From contig JBAZRN010000029.1 in assembly GCA_041663325.1 (NCBI GenBank), positions 1 to 13,503 of the forward strand: a DNA stretch of 13,503 nt. Direction: 5' to 3'. A program made the translations under genes and the position numbers. The DNA is from CAJBLF01 sp041663325. Lineage in GTDB: Bacteria; Patescibacteriota; Gracilibacteria; Absconditabacterales; Absconditicoccaceae. Positions 1 to 6,346 of the stretch are shown here, in pieces. Every line of letters begins with the position of its first letter. The stretch's first letter is position 1. The notes below the pieces were generated by a model. It was not told where the DNA came from, did no database searches, and saw only the letters and a program-made list of their open reading frames with translations.

Positions 1-1
1 G

Positions 2-1288
2 GTATCTTTGTCGGGTATGCTTCAAGCCAATGGTGATCTTATTTCGTATACGCATACTTTGACATTACCAGATGCTACTATATTGGGTCTTAAAAGTAGA
101 ACATTAGATCTTGGTCTTTATACGGGTTTTATAGATATCCAAGGAACAGTAGAAAAGGAACTTAACACTATGTTTATTATCGAAGTCAGTTCTATTTCTT
201 GAACTTTGGCAAGTACGTGAAATGCTGGTCAATCGTTATTATGATCAGGCAGTGGTGTTTATTTCTCTCAAGCAGGTATCTATCTTCCTGCAGAGTTTGG
301 ACAAAAATATATCGTGCTCAATCAATGAGAAAATGGAGTCTTGAAAGTACAAAATATTGCCACCAATCAGATTGTTTTGATTACATATTTTGTATGCAAA
401 ACAAGTGATCCTAACAAAAATTGTGCTCAGCTTCAACAAAATATTTGAGCTAGCGCAGAAAAAACTATTTCTACTTCTCATGGAGATACATTATATAAGC
501 TAGAATGAGTGGCTTCATGGTTTTTTACCAATGGTAATTTCTATGGATATTTTATTAACGATGTTTCTGAACAAGAGGTGATAGATGTAGCTAATGCTTT
601 GGTTTTGCCTAATGATTATTATGTGCAAAATACTTTATTATCAAAACTACAATCCTTATGTACAGATGGAGTTACTTCACTTACACAAATAACTACTCAC
701 GCGCTTGGTATGGATCTTAATGGATTGATCATCAATCTTCAATGACCTACTGCTGATGGTTCTGCTGTCTGCAAAGTGTTTATAGATCCATCTCAAGCCG
801 CAGGAGGAACGAAAATTAGCTATATTTCTAACACTCCTGCTTCCTCCGTATCAACTACTTCATCAACCACTTCAGCCTCAGTTATTTCATCATCTACTAC
901 CACTCCGACAACAATGTTGCCTATTGATGCTTCTGTAAAACAATTTCCTATCAATCTAGAAAAAACCATGACTTTTACGTCTTCTACTAGAGGGTATTCG
1001 ATTGTTTTTCCATCAATGAATATCGCCTATGAAGCACTTAATGTCGATGAGGATCTTGATCTCCCGGGCGTTCGTTGTTCTACTCAGATGAATGTCACCA
1101 AATTTTCTGATAAAGCTACTATGCGTGATGCTCCCAAAATAAGAATTTACAGTTGTGTTATCAAAGGCACATTAAATAATGTATGAAATAGCATTATCCA
1201 AAGAACATCTGCTAATGATATAACATTTTTGATTCAGATACTGGATCCCGCATGGGCGGAATTCGCTAATACTATCGTAATTCAATAG
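2..1288 (+). CDS. Hypothetical Ser/Thr-rich secreted protein, 5' end outside window
   Basis: I do not recognise a family. Reading frame 2 stays open from the left edge to a TAG at 1286-1288 only if UGA is read as Gly; about 428 residues are visible and eight in-frame TGA codons occur (for example at 200, 218, 239, 329, 449, 506, 743 and 1187). The visible part begins inside the protein, so no start or signal peptide can be judged. Roughly residues 277-306 form a low-complexity Ser/Thr linker (SVSTTSSTTSASVISSSTTT). This separates an N-terminal region rich in beta-prone segments from a C-terminal region of about 125 residues. Cysteines are few and scattered. The composition and linker suggest an extracellular or cell-surface multidomain protein, by inference only. 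A 102-bp AT-rich gap separates it from the next gene. Confidence 0.75.
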
Positions 1289-1390
1289 AATTTCTTGCTA
1301 TCAAAACAGTATTGATTTTTTATGTCTTTTTCTTAATATGTCAAATATAAACAAAAAAAATAATATAAAAATAATATAAAAATAAAAAAT

Positions 1391-2323
1391 ATGAAAACAC
1401 AAGAAACACTTACTACGCCTGTTGCTAAATATTTATTAGAACAAGAATTAACTACAGCTACTCTTGCTAGGCAATGGCGTGACCTCGAAATACATTTCGT
1501 AAAGAAACAGACAGCTCCTAATGTTATTATTGAAGTTAATAGAATAAGCGCTATTATGTTCAATCTTGATGAAATGGATGGCGACGTGTTTGATGATACC
1601 TATACTTATATTGTTGTTTATGATCGAATAAATGGTGAAATAATATCATTTTATCGGTATATCTTTTGTAAAGAGGCGATACATGGTAAACATGATATCC
1701 GGCTTTCTACAGCTGCGTATTTTAATTTTTCTGATGAATTTGTTGAAAAGATACTTCCAGTAACCATTGAATTTGGTCGTTCAGTAGTCAATAAAACTGC
1801 TAAAAATTACGAACATGGATTGGAGGCTGTTTGGGTTGGATTGGGTATATTGGTGTATGAATATCATCAGCATCCCAAAGGCACCAAAATAGAATATTTC
1901 TTCGGCAAATTCAGTCTGCAATGGAATATCTACAATGAGAGTGCTCGCAATATGATCCTCTTTCTCTTCAAAAAACATTTTCCTCCTTTGTATGGAGTCG
2001 ATAAGGAAGCATATGTCAAACCGCGGTACGAATTTGAGACAATATTGGATTTCGCTGAACCTGGCCTGATGATGAATTCATTCCAATACAAGGCAGATAG
2101 GAAAATCCTGATGCAACATTTTAATAGTATAGGATTATCTATGCCGAAGTTGGCTGAAGCTTATGCCAATCTCGGAGGGCTCAAATCATTTGGAACTATA
2201 TTTAATAATCATTTAAAATCCTGGGAAACAGCAATCCTTCAGAGAATAGATGAAATAGATCCTTTCTATATCAGACGGTTTGTTGATGGGTATGAAACCA
2301 TCAATTCATCCTTGTTTATGTAA
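1391..2323 (+). CDS. OlsB/hemolysin-like GNAT acyltransferase
   Basis: 310 aa. The centre resembles the acyltransferase family of ornithine-lipid N-acyltransferase OlsB and hemolysin-like proteins (Acetyltransf_5). A strand segment YIVVYDRINGEIISFYRYI is followed by an E-FGRS motif (IEFGRSVVN), then a helix ending in a GLGILVYEY region and an IEYFFGKFSL strand. Proteins of this family transfer an acyl group from acyl-ACP to an amine, often in membrane-lipid synthesis; which acceptor is used here cannot be told. ATG at 1391 is the first in-frame start and lies behind a very A-rich leader (1351-1390) holding two copies of AAAAATAATATA, with no Shine-Dalgarno. It uses no TGA codon although it has about 16 glycines, unlike its neighbours. 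A terminator follows at 2342. The family call is moderate, the gene itself secure. Confidence 0.75.
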   Translation: MKTQETLTTPVAKYLLEQELTTATLARQWRDLEIHFVKKQTAPNVIIEVNRISAIMFNLDEMDGDVFDDTYTYIVVYDRINGEIISFYRYIFCKEAIHGKHDIRLSTAAYFNFSDEFVEKILPVTIEFGRSVVNKTAKNYEHGLEAVWVGLGILVYEYHQHPKGTKIEYFFGKFSLQWNIYNESARNMILFLFKKHFPPLYGVDKEAYVKPRYEFETILDFAEPGLMMNSFQYKADRKILMQHFNSIGLSMPKLAEAYANLGGLKSFGTIFNNHLKSWETAILQRIDEIDPFYIRRFVDGYETINSSLFM

Positions 2324-2341
2324 GGACAATATATTATTACT

Positions 2342-2370
2342 AGCCACCAGTATACTGTGTGGCTTTTTTT
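2342..2370 (+). terminator. Rho-independent terminator of the acyltransferase gene
   Basis: Stem AGCCAC (2342-2347) pairs with GTGGCT (2359-2364). The loop contains the palindrome CAGTATACTG, and a run of T follows to 2370. It lies 18 bp behind the TAA of the acyltransferase gene. The other strand has no T-run, so it should act on the plus strand only. Confidence 0.8.
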
Positions 2371-2396
2371 GTTGATTATTTTTTGCTATATGGAAA

Positions 2397-3314
2397 TTAA
2401 ATTTCTACGGTCACTATTTCACCCTCTGGATCTCTAAATATTAGTTTATATGCCGTTAATTGCATAGGTTCTGTTTCTTTGCTGTCACCATATAAATAAT
2501 CACCGACGATTGGTAAACCATGATGGGCGAGGTGATATCTGATTTGATGTGTTCTTCATGTTAAAATCTCTAAAAATATTTTAACCAGTGACGAGTTTTT
2601 CGTTACTGTTCACTCATTACTCGTAACTGTTTGTATTTCCATGATTTTAGTGATTCATATTTTCGGCGTGGTATGTGGCAATTTGGCGATGACGGGTTCT
2701 TCGATGATATAAGGAAATTCGTGAATAGATTCAGTAAATTTTTTTCATTCTGGGGTGAAATACGAAATTGCTTTGTAAAATTTTTTGAGTTCAGTCTGTT
2801 CTTTTTCACTTATGTTTTTGCTTTCTGATTTTGTTTGAAAAAGTTTTTTGAAATGTTCGAGTCATTTTTCTGTCTTCGCGATAATCATGAGTCCATCTGT
2901 GTTTTTATCGAGCCTGTGGAGGATTCCCGCTCTGATGAAATTTCAGATAGTTGGTAAATCTTTGTAAGTATGATAGAGAAAGCCAACAACTGATGGCGCA
3001 TGAACTTCTCGAACTGTTTTTGGGTGAGAAAGCACTCATTTGGGCTTGTTGATGATAAGATAGTCTTCTTTTTCCAGAAGTACGGGAATTTTTATGTTTG
3101 GTGCTTCATCCAGTATGATGGGAGAGAGATACCTACTTACGTCATCAATATCTATCTGATCATTATTCTTCAATTGATAGGATTTTTTTATGACTTTTCC
3201 ATTTACTTGAACGCCTCATCTTGCGATAATATGATGAAAAAAACTTCTAGAATAGGAAAATTGCTTACTCAATCGAGTATCTATTCTTTCTCCTGATCCT
3301 TCGTACATCGTCAT
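2397..3314 (-). CDS. RluA-family 23S rRNA/tRNA pseudouridine synthase
   Basis: 305 aa once TGA is read as Gly (about seven such codons); it is fragmented in the standard code. RluA-type enzymes isomerise uridine to pseudouridine in rRNA or tRNA. An S4 RNA-binding domain covers about residues 11-60 (RIDTRLSKQF, then IIARGGVQVNGK). The catalytic motif is HRLDKNTDGL with the nucleophilic Asp at residue 136. A second core motif LTGRTHQIRYHLAHHGLPIVG lies near residues 252-272, its Gly encoded by TGA; the C-terminus ends GEIVTVEI followed by TAA. The start is fixed by an in-frame TAA two codons upstream (before TAC ATG); a second ATG two codons further in is possible. The exact target uridine cannot be deduced. 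It converges with the acyltransferase gene and diverges from the small gene at 3473. Confidence 0.93.
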
Positions 3315-3455
3315 GTATTAGGTTGTTCTTTGATAAATGACCATACTGTATAATTTTTTTCTGAGAAAACAAGGGTATTTCCTCTTTTTGTTGTTAAAAA
3401 CAGGGGCTAAAATTTGCAAAATTTTAAAAAAAGAATATAATTAGGCATAGTTTTA

Positions 3456-3464
3456 TGTTATAAT
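3456..3464 (+). promoter_or_regulatory. Extended -10 promoter (TGTTATAAT), probably giving a leaderless mRNA
   Basis: TG-T-TATAAT is a perfect extended -10 element ending only 8 nt before the ATG at 3473. Transcription would start at or within a few bases of the start codon. No clear -35 box is needed or seen. A second TATAAT lies at 3436-3441, and an AT palindrome (AAAATTTGCAAAATTTT) lies at about 3410-3426. Confidence 0.6.
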
Positions 3465-3472
3465 TTATGTAA

Positions 3473-3958
3473 ATGGAATCTAATCAAGTAAATACATCTC
3501 CAGAAACTTCAGGAATTCCTCAAGGTATTCCTACAGGAGTGTTTGTAGCAAATAATCAAACTCCTGCTACGGTAGATAAAGTTGTTCCTGTGGCTCCATC
3601 TGTTACAACAAGTGAACCTGTACTTGCAACAGAAGGTCCTTTAGATAGAATTTTTAGATGACTTGCAAGATTTTTTGCTAAAGTTACCGGACAACCAGAT
3701 CCTATTACATGAGCTTCAAATCCTGCTTCAAAAACTCTTCAAAAATGACAAGATATTGTTGGAAAAGTACGAGGCGCGGCTAATCAAGCGGTAGCAAAAG
3801 CCAGTGATGTTGCGAGTAAGGCAGTAGATACTGCAACTAATGTCGCTAATCAGGCTGCTCAAAAAGTACAACAAGTGATTCCACCACCAACAGCTCCTGC
3901 TAAATCAACTCCAGTAGTTGAACAACCAGTTCAATCAACATCTGAACAAACTAAATAA
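3473..3958 (+). CDS. Small Ala/Pro/Gln-rich hypothetical protein
   Basis: 161 aa with three TGA-encoded glycines (after LDRIFR, in PDPITGAS, and in LQKGQDIV). I do not recognise a family. Three parts are visible: a Pro/Thr/Val-rich N-terminal tail (about residues 1-58) and a short basic segment (GLARFFAKVTG). The third part is an Ala-rich amphipathic stretch, about residues 90-136, with repeated K-A-x-D-V/T-A-x-K/N patterns (VAKASDVASKAVDTATNVAN), then a Pro/Gln-rich tail. The helical stretch resembles phasin- or apolipoprotein-like surfaces, but that is a resemblance of composition only. No membrane segment or signal peptide. It has its own promoter and terminator, so it is monocistronic. 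Confidence 0.75.
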
Positions 3959-3971
3959 TTAGTTTTACTAT

Positions 3972-4005
3972 AAAAAAACTGAATCGTAGTGATTCGTTTT
4001 TTTTT
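3972..4005 (+). terminator. Rho-independent terminator of the 161-aa gene
   Basis: Stem GAATC (3981-3985) pairs with GATTC (3991-3995) around loop GTAGT, extended by A-rich and T-rich flanks (AAAAAAC...GTTTTTTTTT). Its core matches the reverse complement of the terminator at 8915-8948. Confidence 0.75.
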
Positions 4006-4012
4006 GTAACAA

Positions 4013-4042
4013 CAAAAAAGCTCCAATGAAAGGAGTTTTTTT
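4013..4042 (-). terminator. Terminator closing the minus-strand tRNA array
   Basis: CTCC (4021-4024) and GGAG (4032-4035) pair around a 7-nt loop and are flanked by A6 and T7 runs, so the hairpin works in both directions. It lies just 3' of tRNA-Gly on the minus strand, the natural end of the tRNA transcription unit. Confidence 0.7.
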
Positions 4043-4044
4043 CA

Positions 4045-4121
4045 TGGAGCGGGTGACGGGACTCGAACCCGCAACAGTCTGCTTGGAAGGCAGGCACTCT
4101 AGCCAATTGAGTTACACCCGC
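4045..4121 (-). tRNA. tRNA-Gly (anticodon TCC)
   Basis: Cloverleaf on the minus strand: acceptor GCGGGTG/CACCCGC, anticodon loop CTTCCAA giving TCC, T arm GGGTTCGAGTCCC and encoded CCA (4045-4047). It reads GGA/GGG. It is not the UGA-reading Gly tRNA, which would need anticodon UCA and is not seen intact in this window. Confidence 0.95.
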
Positions 4122-4188
4122 AAAACTAATGAAGAATTTAGAATGCAGAATGATGGTACTTTTTAATTCTAAATTTTGAATTCTAATT
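4122..4188. repeat. AT-rich quasi-palindromic tRNA spacer
   Basis: AATTTAGAAT (4135-4144) is an exact inverted match to ATTCTAAATT (4166-4175), and related words recur (GAATGCAGAATGATG, GAATTCTAATTT). There is no coding signal. Similar word-repeat spacers lie at 4442-4541, 4898-4976 and 6621-6731. Confidence 0.6.
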
Positions 4189-4262
4189 TGGGCCTAGCTG
4201 GACTCGAACCAGCGACCAATCGGTTATGAGCCGATTGCTCTAACCAGCTGAGCTATAGACCC
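4189..4262 (-). tRNA. tRNA with CAT anticodon (elongator Met or Ile2)
   Basis: Acceptor GGGTCTA/TAGGCCC (two G-T wobbles), anticodon arm ATCGG-CTCATAA-CCGAT, T arm GCTGGTTCGAGTCCAGC, discriminator A, no encoded CCA. The anticodon stem lacks the GGG/CCC of the initiator, so this is either elongator Met or the lysidine-modified Ile tRNA. Sequence alone does not separate them. Confidence 0.93.
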
Positions 4263-4291
4263 ATTACTGGATGATAAATTATTGTTAATAA

Positions 4292-4356
4292 TGGTGGGTG
4301 ATATAGGACTGAACCACGTAGTCCTACGTGGCGGGCCTATGACCCTCTGCTTGTAA
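4292..4356 (-). pseudogene. Broken tRNA-Val copy with hairpin insert in the T loop
   Basis: This is a partial copy of the tRNA-Val lying just upstream in transcription order. It keeps the 3' half, from TTACAAGCAG in the anticodon arm to the encoded CCA, and lacks the 5' half. In tRNA sense the T arm GGTTCGAGTCC has become GG, then CCCG, then an 8-bp hairpin (CCACGTAG / CTACGTGG, loop GA; 4314-4331), then TTCAGTCC. The G of TTCGA is lost. The fMet copy at 6450 carries an analogous insert at the same position. Confidence 0.85.
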
Positions 4357-4364
4357 TCATATTA

Positions 4365-4441
4365 TGGTGGGTGATATAGGACTCGAACCTATGACCCTCT
4401 GCTTGTAAGGCAGATGCTCTAGCCAACTGAGCTAATCACCC
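4365..4441 (-). tRNA. tRNA-Val (anticodon TAC)
   Basis: Acceptor GGGTGAT/ATCACCC, anticodon loop CTTACAA giving TAC, T arm ATAGGTTCGAGTCCTAT, and encoded CCA (4365-4367). It is the intact parent of the broken copy at 4292-4356. Confidence 0.95.
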
Positions 4442-4541
4442 ATAACACACTTCGTGTGAAGTCTAAATTTTAAATGCTAAATGTTAAATAAAATTCCACT
4501 ATTTTAGAACTTAACACTTAGAACTTAACATTAATTTAAAT
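4442..4541. repeat. AT-rich spacer with small repeats
   Basis: It holds a perfect CACAC-TTC-GTGTG hairpin (4446-4458). AGAACTTAACA occurs directly repeated at 4506-4516 and 4520-4530, and TAAATGCTAAATGTTAAAT occurs at about 4471-4489. Nothing coding is seen. Confidence 0.55.
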
Positions 4542-4613
4542 CGGTCCCACGGGGAATCGAACCCCGATTGTCCCGATGAAATCGGGATGTCCTAACCGCC
4601 AAGATTAAGAACC
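4542..4613 (-). pseudogene. Broken tRNA-Glu copy with replaced anticodon arm
   Basis: The T arm and 3' acceptor are identical to the intact tRNA-Glu (ATCGGGGTTCGATTCCCCGT then GGGACC). The anticodon stem-loop is replaced by TCCCGATTTCATCGGGA (4571-4587), which keeps TTC in the loop. The 5' acceptor and D stem have diverged (GGTTCTTAATCTTGGC). The first bases of this tRNA copy are also the last codons and TAA stop (4605-4607) of the decayed GIY-YIG gene upstream. It is probably not functional, though a folded RNA is conceivable. Confidence 0.8.
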
Positions 4614-4802
4614 AATAAAATTTTGGACAATAAATTTGTTTTTAGATTTTTTTAATTTCATTTCAATGGCTCTTGCTTCTTTATACGTATCGTATTCCTT
4701 ATATCAAAGTAATATTAATGGTCTAAATCATTTTGTAGATTGTACTCATCAGTTTTGATGTTTAATAAATCTCTAGTGTTTTACGTATACATATCACTTC
4801 AT
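4605..4802 (-). pseudogene. Decayed GIY-YIG nuclease
   Basis: 66 codons from ATG to TAA with one in-frame TAG, visible only with UGA=Gly. The start MKGYVYV matches MSGYVYI of the intact GIY-YIG gene at 5926-6168. The segment that should hold the YIG motif and catalytic Arg is missing, about 17 codons deleted around the TAG. The remainder (HQNGGVQSTKGFRPLILLGY, then KEYDTYKEARAIEMKLKKSK) is the typical C-terminal half of small single-domain GIY-YIG proteins (UPF0213 type). Its stop codon lies inside the acceptor stem of the broken tRNA-Glu copy, and intact tRNA-Glu lies just upstream (4826). So the nuclease remnant is sandwiched between two copies of one tRNA gene. It is inactive as written because the active-site Arg region is absent. 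Confidence 0.82.
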
Positions 4803-4825
4803 GTTTATTTTTGTTATAGAATAAT

Positions 4826-4897
4826 CGGTCCCACGGGGAATCGAACCCCGATTGGAGGATTGAAAGTCCCCTGTCCTAACCGTTAGACGATGAGACC
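4826..4897 (-). tRNA. tRNA-Glu (anticodon TTC)
   Basis: Acceptor GGTCTCA/TGGGACC, anticodon loop CTTTCAA giving TTC, T arm CGGGGTTCGATTCCCCG, discriminator G, no encoded CCA. Confidence 0.95.
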
Positions 4898-4976
4898 ATC
4901 TAGACTTTAGTTATTAGACTTTAGTTGTTAGTATCTTTTTACTAAAGACTATAGTCTAATGACTATCGACTATATA
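4898..4976. repeat. Imperfect inverted repeat spacer
   Basis: TAGACTTTAGTT is repeated directly at 4901-4912 and 4915-4926. Arms 4914-4933 and 4940-4959 are inverted copies matching at 17 of 20 positions around a T-rich centre, so a long hairpin could form between tRNA-Asp and tRNA-Glu. No coding signal. Confidence 0.65.
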
Positions 4977-5053
4977 TGGCGGAATGGAAGGGACTCGAAC
5001 CCTCGACCTCCTGCGTGACAGGCAGGCGTTCTAACCAGCTGAACTACCACTCC
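4977..5053 (-). tRNA. tRNA-Asp (anticodon GTC)
   Basis: Acceptor GGAGTGG/CCATTCC, anticodon arm CCTGC-CTGTCAC-GCAGG giving GTC, T arm GAGGGTTCGAGTCCCTT, discriminator G and encoded CCA (4977-4979). Confidence 0.95.
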
Positions 5054-5072
5054 AAAACATTTATTACTAGTT

Positions 5073-5139
5073 TGAATTCGAACTTCTCGACCTGGCCGGT
5101 AATGACCGTGCCCGTTCTAACCAGCTGAACTACCACTCC
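5073..5139 (-). pseudogene. Broken tRNA-Asp copy with hairpin in place of the anticodon arm
   Basis: It shares 34 identical bases with tRNA-Asp and its upstream flank (5113-5146 versus 5027-5060), covering the 5' acceptor, D arm and AAAACAT flank. The anticodon stem-loop is replaced by an imperfect hairpin, GGCACGGTCATTACCGGCC in tRNA sense, in which GTC survives off-centre. The T arm is partly eroded and the 3' acceptor strand is missing. It sits upstream of its parent in transcription order. Confidence 0.8.
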
Positions 5140-5145
5140 AAAACA

Positions 5146-5221
5146 TGGAGCCGACTATCGGAATCGAACCGATAACCTATCGCTTACAAGGCGATTGCTC
5201 TGCCAATTGAGCTAAGTCGGC
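5146..5221 (-). tRNA. tRNA-Thr (anticodon TGT)
   Basis: Acceptor GCCGACT/AGTCGGC, anticodon loop CTTGTAA giving TGT, T arm ATCGGTTCGATTCCGAT, discriminator T and encoded CCA (5146-5148). Confidence 0.95.
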
Positions 5222-5236
5222 AAGTTAAGCTGTTTG

Positions 5237-5500
5237 CTATACAGTTTGTTTAGCAAAAGCTTTGGCAACTCTAGATTTTTTTCTGGCTGCGGTATTTTTT
5301 TTAATAACACCTACTTTTTGACATTTATCGATAAATTTGTACACTTTATCAAGTTCTTCTTGTCAAATTTTTTCAGCTTTATTTGTGCTTTTCAAAAACT
5401 TTTTGATAGCCATTTTCATTCTAAGCTTAAATTCGTTATTCCTTTTTTGGAATACAAGAGATCTTTTAGCTGCTTTTTTTGCTGATTTTGTAATTGGCAT
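5237..5500 (-). CDS. rpsT: 30S ribosomal protein S20
   Basis: 87 aa, the usual S20 length. S20 binds 16S rRNA in the body of the small subunit during early assembly. The protein is highly basic and helical, starting MPITKSAKKAAKRSLVFQKR and ending in an RKKSRVAKAFAKQTV tail, both typical of S20. The single in-frame TGA at residue 46 falls at a Gly in a conserved housekeeping protein (KAEKIGQEEL) and splits the gene in the standard code. Stop TAG is followed by an in-frame TAA four codons later. The ATG at 5500 is preceded by AGG directly adjacent. Possible -10 boxes TATACA (5510-5515) and TATACT (5518-5523) lie within 25 nt upstream, so the leader is very short. It lies between tRNA-Asn and tRNA-Thr in the same direction, probably sharing their transcript. 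Confidence 0.95.
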
Positions 5501-5539
5501 CCTAATTTGTGTATAAAAGTATAAAGCATAATATATAAA

Positions 5540-5612
<73 letters not shown>

Positions 5613-5700
5613 ACGTCGTGTTAAGCTATAAGAATTCAGATAGCGTTTTCAATGTAAAATAACGTGGATATATGGACAGAGATTAAATCTAAATATTTTA

Positions 5701-5731
5701 CGGTATCCCGATTGAATCGGGACATGTCTAC
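5701..5731 (-). pseudogene. tRNA-Leu fragment D with TCCCGAT hairpin
   Basis: This short remnant downstream of tRNA-Leu keeps GTAGACATG of the D arm side and the hairpin TCCCGATTCAATCGGGA (5706-5722), then TACCG matching the base of the Leu variable arm (TGCCG). Everything else is lost. Confidence 0.7.
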
Positions 5732-5741
5732 GTGTATTATT

Positions 5742-5822
5742 TACCGGGGACAGGGATCGAACCTGCACACCTCACGGCACTTGGTTCTAAGCCAAGCATG
5801 TCTACCATTCCATCACCCCGGC
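5742..5822 (-). tRNA. tRNA-Leu (anticodon TAG)
   Basis: Class II tRNA: acceptor GCCGGGG/CCCCGGT, anticodon arm CTTGG-CTTAGAA-CCAAG giving TAG, long variable arm TGCCGTGAGGTGTG, T arm CAGGTTCGATCCCTG, no encoded CCA. It is the parent of four partial copies around it. Confidence 0.93.
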
Positions 5823-5910
5823 ATGGATAATGTTTTTTATTTATTTTGATGTTAACTCTTCACGGCATCCCGATTGAATCGGGACATGTCTACCATTCCA
5901 TCACCCCGGC
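5816..5910. repeat. 95-bp direct repeat, copy 1, on one side of the GIY-YIG gene
   Basis: It runs from the 5' acceptor of tRNA-Leu through a 36-bp AT-rich spacer to the end of Leu copy C. It is nearly identical to 6241-6334; apart from the loop of the hairpin (TTGAAT versus TCTAT on the plus strand) no difference was seen. The two copies bracket the intact GIY-YIG gene. Confidence 0.85.
5861..5910 (-). pseudogene. tRNA-Leu 5'-half copy C
   Basis: The acceptor 5' strand, D arm and the base of the variable arm of tRNA-Leu are retained exactly. The anticodon arm is replaced by TCCCGATTCAATCGGGA (5868-5884). The T arm and 3' acceptor are absent. If the hairpin is folded with a 5-bp stem and 7-nt loop, UCA falls at the anticodon position. 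Confidence 0.8.
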
Positions 5911-5925
5911 ATGGGTGAATTTTCA

Positions 5926-6168
5926 TTAACTTTTCATAAATTTTTCAATCATTTTTCTACTCTTCCATTTTTTTAATTTTGTTTCCATATGTATGGCTTC
6001 TATAAGATTAACATATTTTTTATAGTATAGAAGCTTAATAGGTAATTTGTTTCTAGTACTTTTACTTTCTCATCTTTGATGCTCAATCAACCTATTCTCG
6101 ATATTCTTTGTACTTCCTACGTAGTATTTACTATTATTCATTTCAAGTATGTATACATATCAAGACAT
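5926..6168 (-). CDS. Intact single-domain GIY-YIG nuclease (UPF0213-like)
   Basis: 80 aa, complete only with UGA=Gly (Gly3 and Gly33 are TGA). GIY-YIG nucleases cut DNA and include homing endonucleases. The GIY-equivalent motif is GYVYIL (residues 3-8) and the YIG-equivalent is YYVGST (15-20). The catalytic Arg is probably Arg26 in ENRLIEH with His30, and the metal-binding Glu probably Glu62 in the IHMETKLKKW segment. The C-terminus SRKMIEKFMKS is standard for the family, and length matches the usual 75-95 aa. ATG 6168 gives the family-typical N-terminus. The gene lies between tRNA-Leu 5'-half copies B and C, 15 bp upstream of copy C, and inside a pair of ~95-bp direct repeats. A second, decayed relative lies next to tRNA-Glu. 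I infer a mobile or homing nuclease associated with tRNA genes; a DNA-repair role, suggested for some UPF0213 proteins, is the alternative. Confidence 0.9.
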
Positions 6169-6198
6169 TAGCTATAAGGTTAGATATAATTGACTCTT

Positions 6199-6247
6199 CA
6201 CGGCATCCCGATCTATCGGGACATGTCTACCATTCCATCACCCCGGC
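6199..6247 (-). pseudogene. tRNA-Leu 5'-half copy B
   Basis: This is the same 49-nt unit as copy A: acceptor 5' strand and D arm of tRNA-Leu, then hairpin TCCCGATAGATCGGGA (6206-6221) in place of the anticodon arm, then TGCCGTG. The loop retains TAG, the parent anticodon. The GIY-YIG start codon lies 30 bp downstream. Confidence 0.82.
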
Positions 6248-6334
6248 ATGGATAATGTTTTTTATTTATTTTGATGTTAACTCTTCACGGCATCCCGATC
6301 TATCGGGACATGTCTACCATTCCATCACCCCGGC
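6241..6334. repeat. 95-bp direct repeat, copy 2, on the other side of the GIY-YIG gene
   Basis: Matches 5816-5910 almost base for base. It joins the 5' acceptor end of Leu copy B, the same 36-bp spacer, and all of copy A. Confidence 0.85.
6286..6334 (-). pseudogene. tRNA-Leu 5'-half copy A
   Basis: Identical in layout to copy B, with hairpin TCCCGATAGATCGGGA at 6293-6308. It starts 13 bp downstream of tRNA-Gln(CTG) in transcription order and has no T arm or 3' acceptor. Confidence 0.82.
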
Positions 6335-6346
6335 ATGGGCATATTC

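Noticed and set aside
199..481. Short open frames on both strands over 199-481
   Set aside because: They overlap the frame-2 protein that is continuous when TGA is Gly.
2603..3296. Short open frames on either strand within 2603-3296
   Set aside because: Shadows of the RluA-family gene, which is continuous on the minus strand in another frame.
4292..4356. Group I intron or archaeal-type tRNA intron in the tRNA copies
   Set aside because: The inserts are only 20-25 nt, lie in the T loop, and the copies lack one half of the tRNA, so splicing could not restore a tRNA.
5861..5910. Functional tRNA-Gly(UCA) for the recoded codon
   Set aside because: No T arm, variable loop or 3' acceptor; body sequence is tRNA-Leu. 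Kept only as a curiosity among the findings.
5816..6342. CRISPR array, because of regularly repeated segments
   Set aside because: Repeats are few, are recognisable tRNA-Leu halves, and there are no unique spacers of uniform length and no cas genes.
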